Origin: Pseudoalteromonas sp. UG3-2
GTDB taxonomy: Bacteria > Pseudomonadota > Gammaproteobacteria > Enterobacterales > Alteromonadaceae
Assembly: GCF_037120705.1 (NCBI RefSeq)
Contig: NZ_JAWLJU010000002.1
Coordinates: 2,170,001-2,234,000, forward strand
Reading direction: 5' to 3'
Length of the DNA: 64,000 nucleotides
This document shows positions 28,971-39,273 of the stretch, in pieces. Within the stretch, counting starts at the first letter, position 1. Each line of letters starts with the position of its first letter. The notes beneath the pieces are model-generated. The model saw nothing but the letters and a program-made list of their open reading frames with translations, made no database searches and had not been told where the DNA came from. Made by a program: the position numbers and the translations under genes.

Positions 28971-30854
28971 TCACAAAGTAAATTTCGACAGCAGTGTTTC
29001 TTGCTCATGGGCATTATCAGCCAGTTCTTGAGAAGCGCTAAATTGCTTGCTGGAAAAGCTCCCTACTTCCACGCTAATATCATTGATATGAATGGTGTTT
29101 TTGTTGATTTCTTCAATCACAACACTTTGCTGCTCAATGGCGGTGGCAATTTGAATATTGCGATCCATTAGCTCTTTCACCATTTCTGAGATTTCTTCTA
29201 GCATGGTGGTGGCGTCTTCCGTTTGGCTGACACACAACTGGGTTTTATCGCGACTGCTGGCCATGGATTGTTGTACCTGATTAGAAGAAACTTGAATTTG
29301 GTCGATCATGGTTTTGATTTCGGTGGTGGACTCTTGGGTTTTCGATGCCAAAGTCCGCACTTCGTCGGCAACCACGGCAAAGCCGCGACCTTGTTCGCCG
29401 GCTCGGGCAGCTTCAATGGCGGCATTAAGTGCCAAGAGGTTGGTTTGCTCGGCAATGCCATTAATCACCGAGAGGATATTTTCGATATTTTGGCTGTATT
29501 CCGCCAATTGCGTACTGAGCTCAAAAGAGGCGTTTATATCCTCGGCCAGAGCATTGATCTGCTCTCGCGCTTGCAGAAAGATTTCTTGACCCTCTGAAGT
29601 TTTGTCATTCACCGAGGTAATTGAGCTGGCTGCTTGCTGGGCATTACCGGCTATTTCGGTAGAGGTGGTGCTCATTTGGTTCATTGCCGTTGCCAGGTTT
29701 TCAATCAAGCTTACCTGTTGTTCGAGTTTTTGCGATGACTGCGTCGATAGATCTTTTGCGGCGTCACTGCTGCTTACCACATCGTCGGCTCGCTCTTTAA
29801 CACGGCCTACTAAGTCATGAAGAAAAGCTAGAAAAAGGTTAAACTGCCTAGCAACGACCCCGCATTCGTCCTCATTTTTTATCCGTAGCCGCCGAGTTAA
29901 ATCGCCGCCACCGCTGGCCATGTTAGTAATGGCCGACTCTAAATCGTGCAGGGGTTGCAGTAAGTGAAGTGCTAAAGCACGCACACTGAATACACCAATG
30001 GCGACGGCCACAATGGCAATAATGAGTGAGTTCATGGTGATATCAAATAAGGTGCTGTAAGCCTTACTCTTATCGATTAATACCGCAAGATACCACTCCG
30101 TGCCAAAACGGTTATCGAGCGGGTGTAAGTAAAACAACTGAGTCCCTTTTTCACCGTCTACTTCCTGAAGTTGGTCAATGGTATCTAAGCTCAGCTCAGG
30201 ATAAATCTGGCGTAGTTTCTTACCGTTATGTTGGCTGTTTTGATGGGAAATAATATTGCCAGACTTGTCGACCAAAAAAGCATAGCCGGTGTTATCGAAG
30301 TTGATTTGATTAACACTACGCGCGATGGTTTCTAGGCTTAAGTCACCACCAATCACGCCTTGTAAACGACCATTGGTAGTGATTGGAGATACCACAGATA
30401 ACAGCAGCTCTCCGGTGGCGGCATCGAGGTAGGGGCTTGTATAAACTGTTTCACCGCGGTTTTTGCCTAACTGATACCAAGCTCGTTGACGAAAGTCGAC
30501 ATCCGGCGGATTTTGCCGCGCAGGATTATTAGAGCGCAGCCCGCGCTCATCCACCAAGGTACCAAAAGCCAATAGGAACTCTTGCTTAAACACCGGTGTG
30601 TTTAATGCTTGTTGAAACCTCTCTTTACTGAAGTCCTGCTCTAGCTGACTCTTTATAACATTGATTTGGCTTGCCTTTGCCGCAAGCCAGTTGTCGATAC
30701 TAACAGCCAACAACTCGCTATTATCACTCACATAGGCATGGGTTTTGGTGGTGACGGAGTCGCTGACAAACCAATAAGTCGACAAAGTAGTAATACTGAT
30801 AATAAGCAATATTACCACAGCGGAAGTGACCGAGAACTTGGTGCGGATCTTCAT
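28971..30854 (-). CDS. methyl-accepting chemotaxis protein with dCache sensor
   Basis: A 627-residue chemoreceptor. Membrane helix (about 8-28), periplasmic double-Cache domain (about 35-275; [32 protein letters not shown] is characteristic), second helix (about 280-305), HAMP (to about 355) and the signalling domain with the conserved hairpin tip [18 protein letters not shown] followed by [17 protein letters not shown]. dCache receptors of this type often bind amino acids or other small organics. ATG 30854 gives a normal N-terminus; the frame continues to 30911 without a ribosome site. Divergent from the porin gene. Confidence 0.92.
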   Translation of the reverse strand: MKIRTKFSVTSAVVILLIISITTLSTYWFVSDSVTTKTHAYVSDNSELLAVSIDNWLAAKASQINVIKSQLEQDFSKERFQQALNTPVFKQEFLLAFGTLVDERGLRSNNPARQNPPDVDFRQRAWYQLGKNRGETVYTSPYLDAATGELLLSVVSPITTNGRLQGVIGGDLSLETIARSVNQINFDNTGYAFLVDKSGNIISHQNSQHNGKKLRQIYPELSLDTIDQLQEVDGEKGTQLFYLHPLDNRFGTEWYLAVLIDKSKAYSTLFDITMNSLIIAIVAVAIGVFSVRALALHLLQPLHDLESAITNMASGGGDLTRRLRIKNEDECGVVARQFNLFLAFLHDLVGRVKERADDVVSSSDAAKDLSTQSSQKLEQQVSLIENLATAMNQMSTTSTEIAGNAQQAASSITSVNDKTSEGQEIFLQAREQINALAEDINASFELSTQLAEYSQNIENILSVINGIAEQTNLLALNAAIEAARAGEQGRGFAVVADEVRTLASKTQESTTEIKTMIDQIQVSSNQVQQSMASSRDKTQLCVSQTEDATTMLEEISEMVKELMDRNIQIATAIEQQSVVIEEINKNTIHINDISVEVGSFSSKQFSASQELADNAHEQETLLSKFTL

Positions 30855-30939
30855 TTTGTTACAACCTGAACAAAAAATGCTCGAATGTAAAAAGTGTTGT
30901 CTATAATTCAATTAATGGCAACTGAACGGTGTAAAAAGT

Positions 30940-32085
30940 ATGCAACTACTGCAAACACGATTAACCACCTTGCTTTATCTCGCTGGGCTTTGTAGCTACT
31001 CCACTTACACAGCCGCCACTCCCGTTACCATGGATGACATTCGCCGCTTAGAACAGCAACTGGCAGAGCTAAAAGCACGCTTTGAGGCGCAAAATAAACC
31101 TGCAACACAAGCTCAACAGAGCAAAGCCGCACCACCAGCAAAAGCAACCCAGCAACTGCCGCGCACCAGTATAAGGACCTATGCCACAGTGCGGCCCACA
31201 TTTGGACTTATCGATGAAAATAACCAGAGCAACTGGGATGTTCGCGATGCCTTGTCGCATGCCGGACTAAAAGTCGACCACGAGTTCGCAACAGGTTGGA
31301 AAGCGGAACTACACGGCGAATGGGGGATTGATTTAGCCAATGAGGGTAATTTTGGTAAATCTCGCCGCGCCTATACGGCGTTGTCTACTCCTTATGGCCG
31401 TTTTGGCATTGGTAAACAACGTCCAGCGCAATATTTGTTTATTGCTGAGTACGTCGATATTTTTAACCACGCTAACAGTCCCTTTGCGTACGACCCAGAA
31501 AGTATCTTTTTTGTCGATAACTTACTCACCTATCGCTATCAGTGGGGGCCCATGACTTTTATTGCCGCGGGCCAGTTCAATGGCGATAAAGGAGACAACC
31601 AAACCGACTTACTCAATACGGGATTAAGTTATGATAACCATGGTCTCCATGCGGCCATCACCTATCAAGCCAACGATGTCTATGCTGAGCAGCAATACCT
31701 AGGTAAAAACCGTCTTATTTCTGGGGCGCTGGCCTATCAGTTTAGCTCTCGATTTTATGCCGCGCTGTCTTATCAAGACAAAGACTATGAGCGCATCAAT
31801 GCCCTTGACCGCCAAGGCCATACGGTCGACCTATCGCTTGCTTATCAATTAGCAAAGCACTACAAACTGAAAACTGGGGTGTTTCAGTTTGATGATGGTT
31901 ACAGTCGTTTTGATGCCCAGAACCAAAGTTTTGATGGTTATAACGTGACTCTGGAGTGGCTACCTACCGCGCCACTGCGAGTGCACCTGGAATACCTTAG
32001 TAAGTCGTTTGATAACCAAGTCGACATGGACTCCATCTCCATCGGTATTCGCTATGATTACCAGCAGCAATGGCAGTTTGATTAA
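30940..32085 (+). CDS. outer-membrane porin with N-terminal coiled coil
   Basis: A 381-residue exported protein: signal peptide (cleavage near TAA-TP), a short coiled coil (MDDIRRLEQQLAELKARFEA), an Ala/Gln/Pro-rich linker, then a beta-barrel of alternating hydrophobic strands (FGIGKQRPAQYLF, YRYQWGPMTFIAAGQFNG, SISIGIRYDYQQQWQFD). The layout matches the DcaP-like/Gram-negative porin families. The last residue is D rather than the typical F, though aromatics precede it. Substrate unknown. Confidence 0.82.
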   Translation: MQLLQTRLTTLLYLAGLCSYSTYTAATPVTMDDIRRLEQQLAELKARFEAQNKPATQAQQSKAAPPAKATQQLPRTSIRTYATVRPTFGLIDENNQSNWDVRDALSHAGLKVDHEFATGWKAELHGEWGIDLANEGNFGKSRRAYTALSTPYGRFGIGKQRPAQYLFIAEYVDIFNHANSPFAYDPESIFFVDNLLTYRYQWGPMTFIAAGQFNGDKGDNQTDLLNTGLSYDNHGLHAAITYQANDVYAEQQYLGKNRLISGALAYQFSSRFYAALSYQDKDYERINALDRQGHTVDLSLAYQLAKHYKLKTGVFQFDDGYSRFDAQNQSFDGYNVTLEWLPTAPLRVHLEYLSKSFDNQVDMDSISIGIRYDYQQQWQFD

Positions 32086-32196
32086 CAGCTCTGACCTCAG
32101 CCATTTTTGCCACTAAAAGGGCAATTAGCCATTTCCTGTTCACTTGGCAATGGTACACTCACGGCTAGCACTCCCTGAAATAGTTTAGGATATTCA

Positions 32197-32838
32197 ATGA
32201 GCGACGCAGCTTGGCCACAACAGCACGCTTTATCTCGCCCCATCGACAGCATTGTGGTGTTGCATGGCTTGTATATGTCGGGGTTTGTAATGAAACCACT
32301 GAGTGCGAGGCTAGAAAAGTCGGGTTACCGCACGCTCAACCTGAGCTACAACACCTTAACGCCCGACCGCGACAGCATTTTTGCCAAAATTGATGCCTTT
32401 ATTGCCGATACTCAGGCAGCCTTAGTGTGCCATTCAATGGGGGGATTAGTCGCGCGTGCCTACCTCGAGCGCGGCTCTAGTGCCAGCAAACAAGTAAAAA
32501 AAGTGGTGACCTTAGGGACACCACATAAGGGCAGCGCCATTGCCAAGCATATGCATGACAAGGGCTTAGAGTTACTATTAAAGAACAGCGTGGAGTTTTT
32601 ACTCACCGAAAACCATGACTGGCCGTTTGCCGCGCAGCTCTACAGTATCGCAGGTGATCTACCCATAGGGCTGATGCCACTGCTGCAAAAAGGCAGTAAG
32701 TCCGACGGCACGGTGTTACTGGAAGAAACCAAGCTCAATGGCATGGCCGAGCATAAGGTGTTTCACCTCAGCCACACCAGCATGCTTTATTCCCGCGCCG
32801 TTATGGATTACATCTGTGAGCGTTTAGCTCGGCCTTAA
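32197..32838 (+). CDS. lipase-like alpha/beta hydrolase
   Basis: A 213-residue cytoplasmic alpha/beta hydrolase related to small triacylglycerol lipases. Oxyanion region VVLHGLYMSG, nucleophile elbow CHSMGGLVARAYLE (Ser near residue 81), VVTLGTPHKGSAIA, and a likely catalytic histidine in HLSHTSMLYS near the C-terminus. No signal peptide. The natural substrate is unknown. The last 4 bases overlap the convergent small membrane gene. Confidence 0.85.
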   Translation: MSDAAWPQQHALSRPIDSIVVLHGLYMSGFVMKPLSARLEKSGYRTLNLSYNTLTPDRDSIFAKIDAFIADTQAALVCHSMGGLVARAYLERGSSASKQVKKVVTLGTPHKGSAIAKHMHDKGLELLLKNSVEFLLTENHDWPFAAQLYSIAGDLPIGLMPLLQKGSKSDGTVLLEETKLNGMAEHKVFHLSHTSMLYSRAVMDYICERLARP

Positions 32839-33050
32839 TGCTCTGCGCTTGCCGCGACTTTATAAGCGATAAAGGCAATGATACCAGTGATAAGCGGTAC
32901 AGGGGCTGCGATATAACCAAAGGTATCTGAGTTGGCAATACTGGCTCCGGCTAAGTGCCCAACCAAGCCCACAACAAACGCCAATAAAGCGATAACCACT
33001 ACCACGAGTTCCATTTTATGTTCGGATTTTGTTTTACCTTGCATGGTCAT
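32835..33050 (-). CDS. small two-helix membrane protein, unknown
   Basis: 71 residues with two hydrophobic segments (MELVVVVIALLAFVVGLVGHLAG and APVPLITGIIAFIAYKVA). Start ATG 33050 with a GGAAATG context upstream. No family recognised. Confidence 0.6.
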   Translation of the reverse strand: MTMQGKTKSEHKMELVVVVIALLAFVVGLVGHLAGASIANSDTFGYIAAPVPLITGIIAFIAYKVAASAEH

Positions 33051-33410
33051 TTCCTCAACTATCGGAATAGAATAAACACGCTACTTTCGTGTTCGGTTAA
33101 GTTCATTATGCGCTCATGGATTGCCGATAATTTGACCTGAATCAACTTTCAAACCATAGAAATCGCAGCTATGCCAGCAAGTTGCGCCAGATCAAATTTG
33201 CTGTGTTTTTCATTCTGTTGGACAAAATTTGGCAAGCTTTATTCCTCACGACCTTGTTTTTTTCACTGTCATCCCAACCTCTAGTTATATTGGAAATCGA
33301 AACGTAAATTTATTTTTGATTGATTTTTTAGATTAATAGCTTTGATTTAAGTCATTGGGCAAGCAACTACAGTTGCGCCATACTAAGAGTGAATCAACAA
33401 GGAGCATCGC
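33051..33410 (+). promoter_or_regulatory. dps upstream region with possible stationary-phase -10
   Basis: 360 bases without a gene. Close to dps, CCATACTAAG (33378-33387) resembles an extended RpoS-type -10, fitting the usual stationary-phase control of dps. No clear OxyR or Fur box. The rest (33051-33340) is AT-rich with nothing I can interpret. Confidence 0.35.
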
Positions 33411-33884
33411 ATGACAAACATAAATTCAATCGGTTTAGACAAAGACAAAAGCCAAGCACTGGTTAGTTCTCTGAATACCTTGCTAAGCAGCTACCAAATT
33501 CAGTATATGAATGCCCGCGGGTTTCACTGGAACATTAAAGGCCGTGAGTTTTTCGAACTACACCTAAAATTTGAAGAAATTTACACGCTGTTATTAGAGA
33601 AAGTCGATGAGATAGCCGAGCGTATTTTAACCATTGAAGGGGCTCCGCTGCACGCTTTCTCGGACTACTTAGAAACCAGCAAAATTAAAGAAGCCAAAGG
33701 CATTAGCGATGGCATTGAAGCCTTAGAGACGTTGTTGGATGGCTACACCACGCTGATCACTATGCAACGTGAAATACTGACGCAAGCAGGTGAAGCTGAA
33801 GACGAAGGGACCGCCGCGCTAATGAGCGACTACATCAAGGAACAAGAAAAGCTAGTGTGGATGTTAAAAGCCTACCTAAACTAA
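33411..33884 (+). CDS. dps: Dps ferritin-like DNA-protection protein
   Basis: A 157-residue four-helix Dps protein forming a 12-mer that oxidises and stores iron with peroxide. The ferroxidase signature is complete: FHWNIKGREFFELHLKFEEIY (His near residue 38; Asp/Glu ligands in DEIAERI). The N-terminal tail is short and has few positive charges, so DNA binding may be weak. AAGGAG lies 7 bases upstream. It is another iron-handling gene within 7 kb of the RyhB-like array. Confidence 0.94.
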   Translation: MTNINSIGLDKDKSQALVSSLNTLLSSYQIQYMNARGFHWNIKGREFFELHLKFEEIYTLLLEKVDEIAERILTIEGAPLHAFSDYLETSKIKEAKGISDGIEALETLLDGYTTLITMQREILTQAGEAEDEGTAALMSDYIKEQEKLVWMLKAYLN

Positions 33885-33894
33885 TTAGTAGCGC

Positions 33895-33918
33895 TGCTTG
33901 CCGCCCTTGCGGCAAGCA
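33895..33918. terminator. strong hairpin between dps and ptrB
   Basis: TGCTTGCCGC-CCTT-GCGGCAAGCA: a perfect 10-bp stem between the convergent gene ends. No T-run on either strand, so termination efficiency is uncertain. Confidence 0.55.
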
Positions 33919-33930
33919 ACACCTTGCGGC

Positions 33931-35985
33931 TTACTTATCTAATAAGGCAATAAAGAACGCCATTTCTAACGCTCGCTCATGGAGGCTTTTAAAGCGACCT
34001 GAAGCGCCGCCGTGACCCGAATCCATATCGGTTTTAAATAGCAGCAAGTTATCGTCCGTTTTATATTCTCTTAATTTTGCCACCCACTTCATCGGCTCCC
34101 AGTACTGCACTTGAGAATCGTGAAGGCCTGTAGTGACTAAAATATTGGGATACGCCTGCGCTTTAATGTTGTCATAAGGTGAATAGGCTAAGATGGTTTG
34201 ATAATCCGCTTCATTATTGGGGTTTCCCCATTCATCGTACTCATTGGTGGTGAGCGGAATAGACTCATCCAGCATGGTGGTTAAGACATCTAAGAAAGGC
34301 ACATGGCAGCCAATGCCTAGATACAATTCTGGTGCTTGATTGGCAATCGCCCCCATTAACAAACCACCGGCACTGCCACCTGAAGCAAAGACCTTATCCT
34401 TCGCGCCATAGCCTTGCTCCACAAGCGCTTTGGTGACATCAATAAAATCATTAAAGGTATTTTGTTTATGGGCTTTTTTACCCTGCTCATACCATTCGCG
34501 CCCTAGCATTTCTGAGCCACGAATGTGGGCGATGGCATAGACAAAACCACGGTCAAGTAAGCTTAAGATCTGGCTGGAAAAATTAGGGTCGATGGTAATG
34601 CCATACGAACCATAGCCATATTGCAGCAATGGATTGCTACCATCTTGTTGAAACTTGTCTTTGCGATACACCAAAGACACAGGCACGCTTTCACCGTCAC
34701 GCACGCTGATATGAAGGCGCTCAGAATGGTAGTGCTCAGGGTGGAAATCTCCAAGCACCTGTTGCTGCTTTTTCAGTGTTTTTTTGCCCGTGGTTAAATC
34801 GCAATCATACACCGTATTGGGGGTGGTCATGCTCGAGTATTGGATACGGATAAAGTCAGCACTGGGCTCTGGATTATTGCCTATGGTGGCAAAGTAACAG
34901 GCATCGTCAAAGTTTAGGTGGTAACTTTGACCCTGGTAGTCGTGCACCACAAAGCGAATTTGCCCCTGCTCCCGCTCAGTCACCACAAAGTGGCTATCGA
35001 ATAACTCCAACCCTTCGATTAGAACATGCTCGCGGTGCGCCACCAGTTCTTGCCATTGGCTGGGATCCGCTACGGTGTCTACGCTTGCTCTTGCAAGCTT
35101 AAAGTTTTTGGCGTTTTTATTACTGACAATATAGACATGCTCGCCAAACTTTTCTAAGCCATATTCATGCCCCTCTTCACGAGGCAGTAATGAGGTAAAC
35201 TCACCACTTGGGTTATTGGCATCGAGCATCAGCTGATCCGATGTTTCTGTCGCCGCCAAGTAAATGAAAATAGCGCTCTCATCGCGGCTTTTCCCAAGGC
35301 CCATGTAAAACTGGCGGTCATGCTCCTCATACACCAGCACATCATCGGCTTGCGGCGTGCCGAGCACATGGCGATACACTTGAAAGCCCAGCAAGGTTTG
35401 CTGATCTTTTTTGACGTAAAACACGGTTTTATTATCGTTTGCCCACACCACCTGACCTTCGGTGTTTTCGAGGGTGTCTTCTAGGTAGGTATTGCTTTGT
35501 AAATCAAGAAATTTCAACGTGTAAATGCGGCGGCCATCAAGATCCTCGCTGTAAGCTAATAGCTGCTCGTTGGGGCTGACGGTGATATCACCAATATCAT
35601 AAAACTCGTTGCCTGCGGCCAGTTGGTTGACATCTAACAGCAGAGTCTTATCAGTTAAGGCTTCGTCAGTAGCGCGAAAATGCTTGGCATACTCATCATC
35701 ACCATTCACCTCGCTAACATACCAATAGTTACCATCTTTTGCTGGTACTGAACTGTCGTCTTTGACGATACGTCCTTTCATTTCCTCAAACAGCTGAGTT
35801 TTCAGTGCTTGGTGGGGCGCCATTTGTGCTTCGCAATAGGCATTTTCAGCGCGTAAATGGTCGAGAATTTCCGTGTCTTTGCGGTCATCGTCACGCATCC
35901 AGTAATACTGGTCGATACGTTCATGGTTATGATGAATAAGGCTTTTTGCCTGCTTCTTTGCTTGCGGTTGAGTTGTTTCCTGCAC
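33931..35985 (-). CDS. ptrB: oligopeptidase B (S9 family serine peptidase)
   Basis: A 684-residue cytoplasmic peptidase cleaving short peptides after Arg/Lys. N-terminal seven-bladed propeller (about residues 70-400) and C-terminal alpha/beta hydrolase domain with serine elbow FASGGSAGGLLMG, aspartate region VTTGLHDSQVQYWEP and histidine in DMDSGHGGASGRF; RIDQYYWMRDD near the N-terminus is typical. The start is GTG 35985 with AGGATGA upstream. Monocistronic. Confidence 0.94.
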   Translation of the reverse strand: MQETTQPQAKKQAKSLIHHNHERIDQYYWMRDDDRKDTEILDHLRAENAYCEAQMAPHQALKTQLFEEMKGRIVKDDSSVPAKDGNYWYVSEVNGDDEYAKHFRATDEALTDKTLLLDVNQLAAGNEFYDIGDITVSPNEQLLAYSEDLDGRRIYTLKFLDLQSNTYLEDTLENTEGQVVWANDNKTVFYVKKDQQTLLGFQVYRHVLGTPQADDVLVYEEHDRQFYMGLGKSRDESAIFIYLAATETSDQLMLDANNPSGEFTSLLPREEGHEYGLEKFGEHVYIVSNKNAKNFKLARASVDTVADPSQWQELVAHREHVLIEGLELFDSHFVVTEREQGQIRFVVHDYQGQSYHLNFDDACYFATIGNNPEPSADFIRIQYSSMTTPNTVYDCDLTTGKKTLKKQQQVLGDFHPEHYHSERLHISVRDGESVPVSLVYRKDKFQQDGSNPLLQYGYGSYGITIDPNFSSQILSLLDRGFVYAIAHIRGSEMLGREWYEQGKKAHKQNTFNDFIDVTKALVEQGYGAKDKVFASGGSAGGLLMGAIANQAPELYLGIGCHVPFLDVLTTMLDESIPLTTNEYDEWGNPNNEADYQTILAYSPYDNIKAQAYPNILVTTGLHDSQVQYWEPMKWVAKLREYKTDDNLLLFKTDMDSGHGGASGRFKSLHERALEMAFFIALLDK

Positions 35986-36052
35986 CAGTGAGTCATCCTA
36001 CATGGTTATTTTGTCTCAGTGTAACACCGAACCGAGTTTCGAAAAAACCAAC

Positions 36053-36086
36053 AAAAAAGCCGAGTAGTTGAGCTACTCGGCTTTTG
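36053..36086 (-). terminator. intrinsic terminator of RND efflux operon
   Basis: On the minus strand AAAAGCCGAGTAG pairs with CTACTCGGCTTTT across a short loop, followed by TTTTTTG. It lies 16 bases after the RND gene stop. Confidence 0.9.
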
Positions 36087-36102
36087 TCACTTTGTGGTTT
36101 CG

Positions 36103-39100
36103 CTAAGCTTCGGCTTCTTCTAACGGCTCGTCTTTAGACTTACCTCTTAAGCGCCGGACTTTAGCCTTAATACTCGACCCCACCCCTTTGACATCGGTCA
36201 AGATGATATAGAGCGCAGGCACCAATACCAAGGTGATTAATGTGGCAAACAAGACCGCAAAACCTAGTGATACCGCCATTGGTATCACAAAGCGTGCCTG
36301 TAAGCTGGTCTCAAAGATAATCGGTAACACCCCAGCAAAGGTGGTGATCGAGGTCAAGGTTATCGCCCTAAAGCGCGCACACCCCGCTTCGATGACCGCA
36401 TCTTTTAATCTCACTCCTTGGGCGCGAGCTTGGTTAATAAAGTCAGTCATCACCAAGGAGTCGTTAATAACCACCCCGGCTGCAGCCACCAAGCCAAACA
36501 TCGACATAGTACTCATGTCTAAATCGAAGATTAAGTGGCCCCACAGCGCACCGACTAAGCTAAACGGGATCACCGACATCACAATTAAGGGTTGTGAGTA
36601 GCTCTTTAACGGCACTGCTAAGAGGATATAAACCATTAGCATACCGGCAGCAAAAAACAGCTGTTGCTCGTTGGTTTGCGCTTGGCGTTCTTCCACGCTG
36701 CCACCGAGCTTGGTGGTTACGCTAGGGAACTGCTCTAGTAAGTCCGGTAAAATATTTTCTTCAATATTTTCAACCACGGCATCAGGCTCAATCACTTCTT
36801 CGTCGATGCTGCCGTAAACATAAACCGTTCTAAAGCCGTCTTCACGACGAATGTAATTGATACCCGGTTTTTCCGTGAACTCCACGACATCACCTAGCAT
36901 GACTTCTTTGCCTTGCGGTGTGGTAATGATAGTGCGTTTTAATGACGCCAAAGCTTTACGGTCTAGCTCTGGGTAGCGCACCATGACTTTAATTTCTTCA
37001 CCGTCACGAATAACGCGCTGCGCCTCGCCACCATAAAAGCTATTGCCCACCTGAATGGCGACATCGGCAAGCTGTAAGCCCAGCTCATACGCCACAGGCT
37101 TAAGTGCCAGCTGCATCTCTTTACTGGCAGGGTCAATACTGGAGCTAATATCAAATAAACCCGGTTGCTGTTGTAGCTGCGAAATTAACTGCCGCCCAGC
37201 TGCATTTAGGGTTTCAATATCAGAGCCCATTAAGCGATAGCCAAATTCACCTTCACCACCACCGTTACCACCAACACTATCGGTCACCACAATCGATTTA
37301 ACTGCCGTGATCTCTGGCATCGATTCGCGCCAGCGGCGCGCTAACTCAAACGCAGTAAATGGACGTAGCTCTTCGTCTACCAATGAAGTGAGTACTTGGC
37401 CTTTGGTACGGCTTTCATTCCAAGCGTACACGTCTTTAATCATGCCCTGACCAAACTCTTGCTCAATTTCCCTATCGACGCGCAGCATCATTTCCTCAAC
37501 GGCCCGCATTGCTGTGATGGTTTGCTGATCGGAAACATTGTCATTCATGGTGATCTGAATACGCGGGTAGTCCTCCGGGACTTTAGGGAAGGGAATAAAA
37601 CGCACCAGATTAGAGGTGACTAAGCTCATGCTGAAAATCAACATAGCAACAAAGCTTAACAGCACTGTCCAACGCCATTCGACACAACGAGTGATAAAGC
37701 GGCGGTACGGTCCATTTACAAAAGCAAAGAACTTTTTGTTGAATGCGGCACGACGGCTATTTTTACGCATTGGCTTAATCTTAGTGTGGGCAATATGCGC
37801 CGGAAGGATCCACTTCGACTCAATTAAGCTGAAGATTAAGCACAGAATAATCACGCCAGAAATTGACTTAAAGAAGGCGCTTTCAGGGCCAGATGAAAAC
37901 AGCATAGGAGCAAATACGGCAATCGTGGTTAAAACCCCAAAAGTCGCAGGAGTTGCTACTCGCTTCGCCCCTAGCACCACATTTTGCACGCTATGGCCTT
38001 TGCGCTCAATTTCTGAATAAGCGGATTCACCAATGACAATGGCATCATCCACCACAATCCCCAGCACCATAATAAAGGCAAACAGTGAGACAATATTAAT
38101 GCTGATCCCAAGTGCTGGCATAAACAAAAATGCCCCAAGGAAACAAACTGGCAAACCAATCATCACCCATAAGGCTAACTTAAAACGCAAGAACAAGGTC
38201 AACATAATCGCGACTAATAATGCCCCTTGGATCATGTTGTTTTTCATCATTTCCAAGCGGGCATTGAGATAGTATGTCATATCCACGATAGGCTCGATGA
38301 TTAGACCCGCAGGTAACTCTGCATTTTTCTTATCAATATACTCGTGCACCGCTTTGGCGATGGGGATCATATTTTGATCTTTAGTGGCCTTAATGGATAA
38401 AAATACCGCATTATTACCATTTAGACTGAAGTAATATTCCCCCTCCGTTAAGCCATCTTTTATGGTCGCCACATCCTGCAGCAAAATTTTCGCGCCGTTA
38501 TCACCGACTTTAACAGGAATATTTCTAAACTCAGTGCCACGGTACATTTGGTTTTCCACCCGCACCGCTATAATGCCCGACTCTGTTCTGATCTGGCCGG
38601 CTGAAATATTGGTTGAATAACGTCTAATGGCAGTACTGATATCACTAATTGTAAGGTTATAGCGACGAAGAGCATCAGGGTCCACTTCGATGCCAATTTC
38701 ATAATTGGGTGTCGAACGGTCGACTAATGAAATCACTGGGATTTCAAGTAACTCATCTTCAATCTCTTTGGCGATGGGTTTAAGCTCGCTAATAGGTAAA
38801 TCGCCACTTAACGCGATATCTACCACGTTCTGACGAAACTCTACCATTTGCACTTGCACCGGTTCCATTGACGCCGGAAAAGTTGCAATGCTATTAACGC
38901 GAGTACGAATTTTATCTTCAACCTCAGTAAGGTCTTCATCTTTAAAAATTTCTAACTGTGCACTGCCACTGCCACGAGCTGCACGATATACCCCTTTTTT
39001 GATTTCCGTCACGTCTTTTAACGCTTCTTCAATCTTGACCAGGATCCCCTCTTCAATCTCTTGCGGAGACGCGCCGGGGTAGACAGCAGAAACGGTAATA

Positions 39101-39258
39101 TAATTAATTTCTATATTTGGAAACATCTGCCGCTGAATGGTGTTGTAGCTGATCAAACCCATGATCAGAATAAACACCATCAGCAGGTTGGCAGCAACGG
39201 GATTATTAGCAAAATACGCAATAATTCCGCGTTTTGAGTTTTGTTCTACCTCACTCAT
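36103..39258 (-). CDS. RND efflux permease (AcrB/HAE-like)
   Basis: A 1051-residue proton-driven pump of the inner membrane with the RND pattern: a helix at residues 17-37, large periplasmic loops and ten further helices in two blocks. The proton-relay aspartate pair is present in GIVVDDAIVIGES, and the second half has VVINDSLVMTDF. Similar stand-alone MFP-RND pairs are common in marine gammaproteobacteria; the substrate is unknown. No outer-membrane TolC-type gene is adjacent. The C-terminal tail is charged. It begins 15 bases after the MFP gene, so the two form an operon. Confidence 0.93.
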   Translation of the reverse strand: MSEVEQNSKRGIIAYFANNPVAANLLMVFILIMGLISYNTIQRQMFPNIEINYITVSAVYPGASPQEIEEGILVKIEEALKDVTEIKKGVYRAARGSGSAQLEIFKDEDLTEVEDKIRTRVNSIATFPASMEPVQVQMVEFRQNVVDIALSGDLPISELKPIAKEIEDELLEIPVISLVDRSTPNYEIGIEVDPDALRRYNLTISDISTAIRRYSTNISAGQIRTESGIIAVRVENQMYRGTEFRNIPVKVGDNGAKILLQDVATIKDGLTEGEYYFSLNGNNAVFLSIKATKDQNMIPIAKAVHEYIDKKNAELPAGLIIEPIVDMTYYLNARLEMMKNNMIQGALLVAIMLTLFLRFKLALWVMIGLPVCFLGAFLFMPALGISINIVSLFAFIMVLGIVVDDAIVIGESAYSEIERKGHSVQNVVLGAKRVATPATFGVLTTIAVFAPMLFSSGPESAFFKSISGVIILCLIFSLIESKWILPAHIAHTKIKPMRKNSRRAAFNKKFFAFVNGPYRRFITRCVEWRWTVLLSFVAMLIFSMSLVTSNLVRFIPFPKVPEDYPRIQITMNDNVSDQQTITAMRAVEEMMLRVDREIEQEFGQGMIKDVYAWNESRTKGQVLTSLVDEELRPFTAFELARRWRESMPEITAVKSIVVTDSVGGNGGGEGEFGYRLMGSDIETLNAAGRQLISQLQQQPGLFDISSSIDPASKEMQLALKPVAYELGLQLADVAIQVGNSFYGGEAQRVIRDGEEIKVMVRYPELDRKALASLKRTIITTPQGKEVMLGDVVEFTEKPGINYIRREDGFRTVYVYGSIDEEVIEPDAVVENIEENILPDLLEQFPSVTTKLGGSVEERQAQTNEQQLFFAAGMLMVYILLAVPLKSYSQPLIVMSVIPFSLVGALWGHLIFDLDMSTMSMFGLVAAAGVVINDSLVMTDFINQARAQGVRLKDAVIEAGCARFRAITLTSITTFAGVLPIIFETSLQARFVIPMAVSLGFAVLFATLITLVLVPALYIILTDVKGVGSSIKAKVRRLRGKSKDEPLEEAEA

Positions 39259-39273
39259 GATCGCTCCTTGCTG